Below are positions 50,001-62,000 of a stretch of DNA of 64,000 bases, one piece after another. Position numbers and translations under genes: made by a program. Under the pieces are notes generated by a model. It saw nothing but the letters and a program-made list of their open reading frames with translations, was not told the DNA's origin and made no database searches. This DNA comes from Pomacea canaliculata (Eukaryota > Mollusca > Gastropoda > Architaenioglossa > Ampullariidae), in contig NC_037592.1 of assembly GCF_003073045.1 (NCBI RefSeq), positions 9,700,007 to 9,764,006 on the forward strand. The letters run 5' to 3'. Every line of letters starts with the position of its first letter. The stretch's first letter is position 1.

Positions 50001-53000
50001 GTCGATCGGCTGAAACCCGCTCCAGGTGACCCTATGTCCAGCCCTTTCCTTTCATCTCCCTTTCCACTGTTCTTCTCCAAGTTTCCTCTGGGCAGCCTCA
50101 TTTTCTTCGGCCGTCTGGAGTAATAGGGCGACTCTGGAGAGGTCTACTGTTTGCTGGCAGAGCACATGTCCAATCCATCGCCAATGCTTTTGTTGAACCT
50201 GCATGGTGATGGACTCCGTATCACTTCTTCAGTGGAGTTCTTCGTTGGTGATGGTATTTTGCCAAAAGATGTTAAGTATGCGCCTGAGGCATCTGTTTTG
50301 GAAGACGTCAAGCTTGTTACTGATGGTTTTGATCATCTTCCATGACTCTGATCTGTAAAGGAGGGTGCTGATCACATTTGACTTAAAGATTCTCAGCTTG
50401 ATCTTCTGACTGATGTTTTTTGCCTTCCATGTGCTCCTAAGTGAGGCGAAGGCCTGGCTGGCTTTCGCCTGTCGGGCTCGAATCTCCACCTCCGCAACCC
50501 CGGTGTTTGGCATTTTGGTCCCAAGATAGGTGAAACTGTCAACTTCCTCAATCTTGTCTCCATTTAGTTTGATGCTGTCTTGGACTCTGGCATTCACTCT
50601 CATATTGTTAGTTTTCTTTGTGCTGACCTTCAAGCCAAGGTTTCACTCAGTCATGCTTACTCATTTCATCATTGTTGTGCTAAGCAGAAACTCTCTCCAG
50701 GTAAAAATCAACAGATCAATACACATATATATGGTAGACAAAGATGCTATCTTAAAACAACCACATGGCCCCAGCCACATCAACCTCTCTCACTCGATCA
50801 ACCTTGCCATGACCATATTGTCCCACATAAAACTACATCATCCGATAACGAAAATCAAACCAACCCAGCCCCAGGTGACAGGAATGATCAATCTGTGACA
50901 CCTATTTGGCATTAACTGAATGTCTGTTTGTATACTTAATATGAACCTCCAAAACAAAGAATAAATGCCAACATGTTTTCTTTTTTTAAAAAAAAAGACT
51001 AAAGTGAAAAGCCTATTTCTGCACCATCATCATGTCTCTGGCGAAGCGGCCATTTTTGTTTAGTAAGATGGTGGCCAGGGAAAAGTGGCTAAAGTCAACT
51101 TTTTAATATCATCTGTCACTCAGGAATAACACAGAAATAAGTCTTATGAAAAGCACAACTTTCAAAGTGGTAACACACCTTTGTGCAGCTGTGATGCCAC
51201 GGCAAATATCTGCGTATCGTTTCTTCAGCTCCACTTTGAGTGCACCTTCCCTGATACCTTGAGGATGAAGAGCTTTGAGAAGTTCATCAAGATCTTTGAC
51301 AGAAGGGTACGTGAACCACAAGTTCTGTCCAGAGTGTGGTATGCTACAAGATAAATAAATATACAAATAAAGCTGTTTGAGAATTATTATATATAAAACA
51401 TGTTGCTGTTATGTATAAAACGAAAATGAGCACAAGGCACAAAATACAAACTTTATTCTTCACACACTGTAGCCTTTCAAAACAAAAACATTTATAGCAT
51501 ATGCTACAACATTATTCCAACAACTTCAACAGAGATACTTGGAAAGAGAAGTCATTTTATAAATGAGGTGGGAAAAACAAGACCACTTAAAATAAAAGGT
51601 TTATAAATTACTTTGTTAAAAACAAGAGGGAAAAAACCTACGTTGATTCAACAAGTGCTTTCTTTCTCTTGGGACCAAGATGAGTAGCTTTACTTGAATT
51701 CTTTTCTGGCGTGGATGATGAGGTAGCTAAAGAGGAAGCTGAATCATCATTGCGTCCCTTTTCTTGAGGCACACAGCCTGGATTGTAGGATATATCTTGG
51801 GATACCCATCCTGCTGACATGTATTCACAACTACAGCAACTCCCAGAAGTGTTCTTATTAAGACAAATTTTCATCTGCTTAATAACCAAATTATCAAAGC
51901 AAAGTGTATCATCATATGTCGTTTAGCTACAGAGGTTAACCTAGGATTTCAAAAAGAGAAGCCCTGGGGTCCTCTCAATGGGGAAAACAGGACCCTTCAA
52001 ACGAAACAAGGGGTCAATCAAAACAAACATTTTCCCTACTTTTTTCTAATAACATTTGATAAACAATAGACAAGGCATCACTAAAGTTGTGATCCATTTT
52101 GATATTTTATTCTTATGAGAACATGATTTAAGTGTTTCTCCTCAAGGCAACTTCTCCAAGACTTTATTAGGTTTAGATAGATGAAGTCCCCCTCACAGTC
52201 TGCAAAAGGAGGCACAGCTTTCCAAGAACAAGCAAATTGGGGAAGTGTATCCATGTGAAACTCAAACAACAGTTTGTACAGGTTTTTATTTGTTGTTGAA
52301 TGTCTATCATATGCATTCTGCTTAACGCTTTTAGGCCACAATCCATTCCTCTAGAAATGACTCTGCTGACTACTTGTACAAACTTTCCAAAGAAATGTTA
52401 AAATGTTTAATTCTTTATCTTTATAAGTTGCTCTTACTCTCTTTAGCGAGTTGTGGTCGGTATCGTATTGTTTCGTGTACGAATGGTGTCTTGTGTCTGA
52501 CACCTTGTGTGCGTCATTTGTTCTGGCTTTTTCTAAAACTACAATCCATTCCTTTTAGATAGCACAGGGAAGATTTAAACCATATGAGAGAGTTAACTGT
52601 TAAAAAGAAATGTCTGCTAACAAATCACTTTAATGCATTATACTGCTGTAGCAAATAAGTAAAGATCAACTTCAAGTAACTGTGAAGACAGAAGACAGAA
52701 AGACCTAGACAATTAGAGAAGTTCTATTAAGCCTGAAACCACCCAAACATATATTTCATGCACATTACTTCCAAAAGCATAAACCTGAGCTCAAAATTTA
52801 AACGAATGCAAACTATGTTCAGAATTAAAAAATGATCCCACCTTTCTCAATATAAAGACCTGGAGTTGTGTTTGTAAATATCCAATAGCGATTGTGATGA
52901 CGATCATACCCAATGGGTATATGACGAAGAACTGTGCGAGCAAGATTTATGCTATCCTAAAAAAGAACAAAAAAGGAAACAATCTTTTTTTAAGGAACTG

Positions 53001-56000
53001 TCATCTAATGCTACTTCACATGAAACAAGTCTCAGCATTCTGCTTTGAAATGATATCAGTAAGATTTTCAATGTAAATTGAGCATGCATTTCAAACACAT
53101 CTCATTAATTAGCTTATCCACATCTCACTAAAGTAGCTTATCAATGCATAGTATGCAAAGGTGTTATGCATCCTATTTTTTAACACTTTAAATGACAGTG
53201 CTTTTTTAATGTTATTTCCTATACAATCCTGTCTTGTATTCAACACCTTGGTAAATGAACTAGAAACTTATGAATTATGAAATAAATAATAGAATTACAC
53301 AAATCTTCTTTAGCAGAAGTTTAATATGTTTATCTTATACAGTTTATTTGGTTTATAATTCATATGACCTGATACATTTCGTAGTCTTAATCATTATGAG
53401 TAATCTCATTGTTTTTATGTTTAACGTGTCCACTGGAATGCCTTTCAAATCATATCTATCAACTCTGTTACACACACACACAGAGTGTCTTTCTCCTTCC
53501 TCTCTCTTTCTTTGTGCAGACAAGAACAGAAAACTAACCTTAAATTTAGTCTCAAACTGTTCTCTTTCCCGACGTGTCCTCTCTTCCTGATGTTCTTTCT
53601 CTCTTCTGTCAAAACAAAAAAAAATTTCTTGTATGATCCCTTTTCTCACTCTCCAATTATCACAACCCAATAATAGATAATTATATATTTTTTATAAGTA
53701 TTTATTAAGGACATGGAACAAGAAGTCAAATTTCACATGAAAAAAATATGTTCTTTTACGTACTGCAAGCGTCGTTCCAGTTCTCGTTTTTCTTTCTCAG
53801 CTGCAGCTTTGGCTGCCATCAGGCGTCGCCGCTTTACAATGGAGACAAGGTTATCGTCATCTTCCTGACTATCAATAGCGGAATCATTTGTTGATGTGTC
53901 ATCTAGTTTCTTTCCATAGAAATTTGCAATGGTGATAGCTGAAATTACAATAGCAGCTTTAAAATAAAATTATCTCCTGCACAGAACACTTTGTTTTGTC
54001 TACACACACTTGTAGAAATATTTAATAATTATAAATAAATATTTGATCTGCAGAACACAATCACTGACTGCTTTACAAGCAGCTAAATGTGCACAAATTC
54101 CAACATACAACATGCATTATCCATGCAAGTTCATACAAAAACCTGTAATCAAAACCATGTATAATAATAAACATGAGACTTATCCAGCACATAATCATGC
54201 TTATGAAGGAGCGTGCTCTTAGCCTTAAGACAAGTAGGAGACAGAATACGAAGGATAGGGGAAACAACCATGCAGACAAGTAATTAAAGACAAACATAGA
54301 AGACAAAGAGGAATCAGGGAACAAACAATAAGGATGGAGAGTGTTATACTAGAGTGTATGCTACTTACCAGGGGAATTCTCCTGACTGTTTTCACTGTGG
54401 ACAAAACTGCTGGAGGATTGTCGCTGGCTAGACTTATTTTGCTTTTTATCTCTCTTTTTCTCGTTGAACTCTTTCATTTCACTATTCCTCTGTTTCCTGT
54501 TAACGACAGGCTTGTTGTACAAAAGATTTTCTGTCTTCAACAGGATGCTAAATGTTCTAAATCATTTACAGTAAATACAGGACACCTATTTATAACATCC
54601 AGTAACACTTGTTCTAAGAAATGTTATATTTTATGCAATGTCTAGAGACTCAACATGCTGCAAATATAAATTTTGAAAATATATCGATATCCTTCATGAA
54701 AAATGTTTTCCTTTTTTAGTTGTAGCATAACACTCTTTTTGAAGATTATTCTATGCATAGAACTTTCTTTTTGGTTCTCTGGGGAAGGTAGGAGAAGGGG
54801 TGCAAAACAAGAATGTTTATCTGACAAAAACTAAAAAAGAGAACAAAAGAAAAAACAAGCAGTAAAATGCTTTAGGAACATAAACAGTATCATTTAAAAA
54901 CATGATCCCAAAAAAAAAATGCAAGTTGTTTTGATGATCACAAAAAATTTGTAATCTAGAAACATTTATCAGATTTGGGAAGCTGTATCAAGACAGCCAT
55001 GGTTATGACAACTTGCCAATAAAAAAGAGTGAACAAAGCATCAACAAAAAAATATAAAACTACAAAACTTACGTTAGCTGTATAGCTTCACGCTGCCTCT
55101 CTTCCATGTAATCTTGCAAAGAGTAAGTAGACATAAGGCGAAGACACAAGCCCTTTAACAGTGCAACTTTCTGATCACTCTCCAGCTGATAGAACTCTTG
55201 TGTTTCCAATAGCTGGACCAGGGAGTCAGGCTGATCAAGCAGATTATGAAATGACCACTTAACTGTTCACAATTCTTTACCATTTTTTCTAATATCATAC
55301 AACAAATAGGTGTCTAAATTCTTCAAATGACACTTTTTTTACAATGGCTTTGGTAAATCATAAGATTATTGCTGGAATATCAAATGCTGATTTTTATCTT
55401 TAATAATTTTTGCTATTCTGGCAAAAAGTGATAACATTTTTTAAGGGACAATTGTAATTGCCACCTGCTTTCCTCTTGAAGACTACAAAGAAATCTGAAA
55501 AAATGCTATGGTTCAGATACTCACCACTTCTGAGTCATCAGTTTCTGCTATATCAGAGCTATTGTCATTGCTGTCATGTTTGCGAAGACATAACCGAACC
55601 AGTTCTGACACAGTATATGGGTTAACTGCAATATCTCTTAGGGGCACACGAAGCTCAGAATAACCCTTAACACAAAAGATACAAATATTAAGGATTCATG
55701 CATATGATGATATTGAGGACTACATGCAAAGGCTAAAAATTAAAAAAGAAATGCTTTTCTTTTGAAAAATACACAATTATAAATTACAAGTTTTCTTTAA
55801 GCCTGACATTAGGTACTTGCTAGAATAGGAATATATCACTATACAATTCAAATCTGCACATTTTTTGCATTACAAACTGACCTCTGCTAGCTCATCTTGC
55901 TGCAATGTTTGCAGTAGAACACCCAGCACACGGGACAAATAGGCAAAACCCTGAGGGCCTCCAGCTATTGCTTTCATCAAAGCATCTGTCGAGGTGAAAA

Positions 56001-59000
56001 GAAACAGAGTAAATCAACCAACTGATTACTGCTTGTTGCAGATATTTCATAATTATAAATGCCTGAAAATTTTCCCCAAAATAGTAATGTTTTAATACTG
56101 AATCTGCCACTGAATCATGTGTATGATTCCTATATGACAATGCTTATGGTAACAATAATGATAACAGCTGATTTAAAATATGTTCATCCCTCACAGTAGT
56201 TAACACACACCTGTCTCTCACAAGTGAGGCAAAACAGAATAATACATGTAAAAACAAAGTACAACACAAAAAAACGCATGCATGTCTGACAGGGACTAGG
56301 GTAGGATGGAGAAGTTTGCTGTATATGTGCAGAAAATATATAAAATCGATTTATCAAATATCCACATATACAAAAATACATATTATTTAAAACATCTATT
56401 CCCAGCGACCAAAACAGCAGCAACAAAAAATGTGCTGACCTGTATATATTGGGTACTCTGCATCTGGCATTAGTAGCCCACTGTATGAGGAGACGAATTC
56501 AGTTACCATAGCAATATCTCCAAAAAGTTCATTGGGCAGATTTTCTGGCATAGTTACCAGGCGAGGTGCTGGCAAGGGATGCAAGTTAAGGTCTTGATCT
56601 TCATACCGCTGCAATGCAAAAATTTTTTAAAAAAAAATGCAATGAGTGTCAACCTAGAAACAAAGTGTACACTTGAGTTTTCACCTATAAAACGTCAAAT
56701 CTTAATAGGAAATACAAAACAAAGATTTCACAAACCCTTATCTTCTACATTTCCAGACATGAAAATGAAGGCTTCTCCAACATGGAAAAAAGCTTTGGCC
56801 TTCTATCTCCATGATTACAAATTTTGTGCTGTCTGTATTATTTTAGTGATTCTGTAATTTATTCATACTAATTAGACCTTGCCATAGAACTTGTTACAAT
56901 TTTAACCATCTAATCCTAACACCTATTGTTCTTAGAACCTTTGTGGTATGCATGTGAAACTATGGACACGACCTCTGCAGCAGCCTAATGTCCCACTTGA
57001 TTTACAGGGATGAAAGAGAATGTGGATGCACTTTAAAATTGAAATATCTTTACAAACTCATCCAAATAAGCAACTCCACAAAGACAAAGTCTGGCATAAA
57101 CAACTGAATCATTTCAGTTTTAATGGGTTTTTTTTAACCCAGCTGTTTCTTTTCATAACCATTTTTTTATCTTCACATAAAAGACAAGGGAAAAAATGCC
57201 ACTCCTCTTAACTAAAAGAAAGCGAAATAATGAAAATGTATCAGAAACCTGTCTAAGTTCTTTCATCCTGGCTTTTAGTTTTTCCTTAAGTTGCTGCTTC
57301 TGCTTTTCCTTTTTCTCTTTGAAATAGGCTTCCCGCTCTTCATCTGTCATTTTTTCTCTGCATGCACAAAAATTTAAAATTAAAAGCAGCTAAACAGCTT
57401 ACTTTGATCAAGACTTTTTAAATCACATGATATTTTCATGCATCTCCCCATCTTCCTTGTCAAAGCAAAGTGCCATGAATTCAATTCCTGTGGAGTTTGG
57501 TCCCGATTTAAATTTCACCCTTCAGCCTACTGCAGAAGTGACAGTAACTTTTGCAAAGATCAGTCATTTTCTGCACAGACCATACAGTTTAGCTAAAATT
57601 AGCAGCATGTTAATATATGCTAATACCAAATAAGCACAGTACATACAGCTTCTTCTTCTCTTCCATGATGTCTGTCTTCTTTTGCAGTTTTTCTTTAATA
57701 GGTGATGGTAAGTTCTTTTTCTGCTGAGGGGTCAATACCAGTACTGCTTTCTTCAGCAACATGTTAAACTTCACTTTATCCTCTTCTTTATTAAGCTGCA
57801 TCAGCCTAAATATTACCAGAGGAAAACACTTTTTTTAAAATTTTAAATTTTAGTTCGCAAATTATTGAAATTGTAGCAACACTTAAAACAATAAATAAAT
57901 GAATTTCTATTTTACATACTTGCAATGATTTTATATGAGAAATGTACATATTACAAATATACTTCTCAAGTTTCAGAAAATCACAATATTAACATAAACA
58001 AATCCCATTAGGGTAGTCACAGACCACATTAAACAAGTCATACTTCAGTTAAACACAAAGCAAATATTAAAATGCACTTACTTTTTTACTATTAGAGGAG
58101 TTGCTGGTTTGGCGGGTGACTTCTTTGGAGTTTGAACTGCTGGCTTGCTTGGTTTTTGGGTTGCCAGTTCATACAGCGTCACCTGCTTCATACCCTGCCA
58201 ATAGACAAGTATCAGATAAGAAAACCATCCTTGGTAAATACAGGCAAAACAATTGATTTCAAACACAAACCACAAAACTTCTTACTATCCATACTACAAA
58301 TAATAATAAATGCAAAATTTGTAAAGCACATACTCACACTTTAAGGAGTATGCTCTAAGCACTTAAGAACAAGAACGAAACATGTACATCATATGAGGGA
58401 CAGGAAAACAAATAACATATGAGCTATAAAAGAATTAACAACCATCCTAAACAAAGAATAAAATCAAATACAGAAAAACATAAAGAGGAACTAAATAACA
58501 AGAACAAGAGCTGAGAGTAACATGATATTGCAAAATGGTGTGAAAAAGGACTAGCATTATGGGAAAGGTTCTTAGGAGTAATGTTTACAGAAGAGGTGTA
58601 TTTTCAGTGCACGTTTAAAGGATTCAATAGTGGGTAGGTGGCGGATATGAAAAGGGAGAAAGTTCCATTGTTTACAAACACAAATTTATGCATGTATGCA
58701 AAAACACATCTTTCTTACACTCTCACTATTTGGAATGTGTACTGCAGATAAATGCGCATGTTCTCACTCTCTCTCTCACACACACAAGATCAATTCTACA
58801 TGTTCTATCTCTGCAAAAAACATCTAGATTTGCCTTTAGATGTCAGCTTACATTTGTTAAAGGGGAAGGGGGGTGCTTGCATGGGGGAGGTGAATGATGA
58901 ACAACAATGACATAATGTCCTAAAATGTACATGTAGCACACCACTGTCAGTCTTGCAAGTTAAGGTGAAGAATCTGACAAACCTTCTTAGGTCCTTGTTT

Positions 59001-62000
59001 TGATGGAGTATTGTCCTCTCCTTTTTTCGGTTTACATCTTACTTTCTTCTCAGGAGATTTTTCTGAAGTCTTTTGCTCCTTTCGTGGAGTGTGCTCATTC
59101 TTTTCCTTCATCTTTTTGGCAGGAGATGATGTTTTTGATTTCGGAGTGCCTGGTGTCTTTTTTGGTGAAAAAAATTTACTAAGAGGGACATCAGAATCTG
59201 ATGAGTCACGTCTTTTGCGTTTGGTGGGCGTCTTCTGATTGTTGACCAACTTTTTAGGCTTTTGCAAAGCTGGACTTTTCTTTTGAGAGTTTTTGTTCAA
59301 TGTCTTTTTCGTGTGTCTGCCTTCATGTGAGGCCATTCTACCATCTAGAGACAACTTTTTAAATTTCTTTTTCTTTGGTACCTGATGATTTGTGAGGCTA
59401 GCCAGTGGAACATCAAAATCAGAGTCCTCATTCTGACCTGCGCACTTTGCTTTAATCTTTGCTAAACTCACTTCTTCATCAGAAGAATCATTTATTTCAA
59501 TTACACCATCTTCTTTTTTTGATTTCACTGGTGTCCTTTTAACACTGTCTCCTTTCTTCACTTTGTTTTGCTTGTCAGTTTTGTCTTTTCCCTTCAGGGC
59601 CTTTCCAGGACTGCTCTTCACAGTCATGTTTTGTGAGACTGGTGTAAGCGTGTCTTCATTTTTCTTCTTGCTTTTCTCACTCCCATCAGAAACTTTGACC
59701 TTCTTGCTTGTACCTGCTTCATGAGTTTGGTGTTTCCGTTTCTTCCCCAATGTCTCAGCTCGTTTAGCTGCTTCAGCCATCTGTAAAAAAAACAAAATGT
59801 GAAAGTTACACTTTAAAAACAAATATTTAACAAAATCAAACAATGATGTCAAACTAAATAGCCTAAAATACCTACTTAAAATCTGTTATATTAGTGACTG
59901 ATGAAAGCAAGCTGTAATGCTAGGATGTAGAGAGCGATTTTTGCCATCTCTTACACATCATGAAAATGTATCTGAATTTGTTTAAGCTGCATCTACAGAA
60001 TCAACCAACACTATTATGACCTTACTACATTTCAAGACAGTTACTGCAAAACAAGCAGTAGTTCTTCTACTTAAACTAGTAACTTGAGAAACAAACTTAC
60101 TTTGCTAAAATGTTATAAAATTGACAACTATCAGAATACCTTAAGAGGTGATAGCAAGAAGTCGGCAAACTTGCTAGGTAATGAATGTTTAGCAACAAGG
60201 TTGTCATCAACCACCCAAGGACTTGTACAGCCGAGTCCAGCTCGCACAGCGTTTGCGCGAATAAACAATCGTATAAGTTCTTTTGAAGGAGGTCGATCAA
60301 CACGACTGGTGACCAAAAAAATATAATAATAATAATACAAGTTAAAGGACAGTAGACTGTATTCATGTAAGCAATATTAAATCAAAGAATGCTGATCCTC
60401 AAAACAAACCCCAAAAAATTTAATAAGTAGCAATTAACAAAAGGGAACGTGAAAGGTGACAAACATGGAACTAATTGTACATTTTCTTCTCGGATTTCCC
60501 TAATTTTTTAATGCTTCTAAATCTGATGAATTTCATTTCGAAACCTGTATGTTTTCAATTATCATGACCAATGTTTTATCAAAACATCCACAGAAAAACT
60601 ATACATGTCATGGTTAAAAAAAAAAAAAAATCACCGATGATGGAAACATTAAACCAGCGGTTCTCAACCTTTTACTTGTGACGACCCCCTGACGAACACA
60701 GGTACGTCCGCACGCCCCCCTTAGCCAGCAATGTAAGCTAATTTCACTTATACCGGTATAAGAAACTTTTAAAAAATTACCACCTTCGCACCCCCCTTGT
60801 AAGCACCCCCCCAGGGGGGCGCGCCCCACAGGTTGAGAGCCGCTGCATTAAACCCTCACCGCAAGAGAAGTAAATAAATCATCCTCTCGTGGTGATACAT
60901 AAGAATATTTACATCGGCATTTACATCCCAATATGTTTGACTCTGTTTGCCTTCTTTTACTTACGCCAAATCCTGCACTGGGACAGAGTTTATAATGGGA
61001 CCATCTTCTAGCTGCACACTGTACTTGTAAGGCAAAAGCTGCAACACAGGAAAAGTTGAATTTACCCTTACTGCACATAGGCCACTTTTAAAATCATCCA
61101 ACTTACATGCTTTACATGTGACTTCATGTCCCTGACCCTACCATGTTACAAAGACTAGTAGTTCTAACATCCTTTGACAGAGTAACACCTTGCTATGGTC
61201 AAAGAGCTTGAGTGTACTGATAATCCTTACAGCTATGCTGACAGGAGCATTAGCTCCTGCTGCAGTCCCCCATGTGAGACAGGTATGGTCTACCTATCCT
61301 CCAGGTCACAGGGTGGGTGTGCAATCGACCGAAAATTCATTCAAGTAAAAGGAAACTGCTATGGAGATTAAGAGACAATCTAACCAACAGTGGTAGCAGA
61401 AAAGCAAACCAGGTAACTGGAGTTATGATGGCTGGGGACCAAAGTGACAACGTTCTCAACCTGACAGCCAATCTGTTCTCATCAACTATTACCATAGGCA
61501 AATATGGCAATCATAATCCAAATAAAGAAGACATAGATAACAAGGGCATATGTGCAGACTGAAAACAGGTTCATTACCAAAAATAGCCTTTCACTGGACA
61601 GCTGATGGTAAATGGAAACATAGCTGACCAAAAGAAACCTGGAGAGGACTCAATGAGAAAGAACTGAAAGAGCAGAAAATGATAAAGAACAACTAAATAC
61701 AGTGGAACTTTGACTAGCAAACGCCTCCAATAGCGAACCTTTCAGATGGATACCCAACAAAACTTTGGATACCGACCAGTCACGTCACCCACACATGACC
61801 GTCCAGCATGTCAGACAAGCATCATTCACGCTAGAGACACAGTTACGATCAGTCGTTCGCTATCTTTATCTGTGCACATCCTTCTTATTTTGTGATTAAA
61901 GAAATGTGTGCGGTGGGGGGGAACTGAAATAGTTTGTAGAAAAGTCTTTCCCTAACAGTGCGATAGGCAACAGGAGCCTAAGCATGTTCAATGATAATGT

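Noticed and set aside
53270..53590. Plus-strand frame with hydrophobic stretches
   Set aside because: Reverse-strand reading of a BAZ1B intron and of the exon at 53539-53605. The hydrophobicity comes from T-rich intron sequence.
58983..59780. ATG at the start of BAZ1B exon 6 as a separate gene start
   Set aside because: The ATG directly follows a good acceptor (tttttttacag) in phase with the upstream exon, and conserved BAZ1B exons lie upstream. An alternative promoter cannot be excluded, but nothing supports it.
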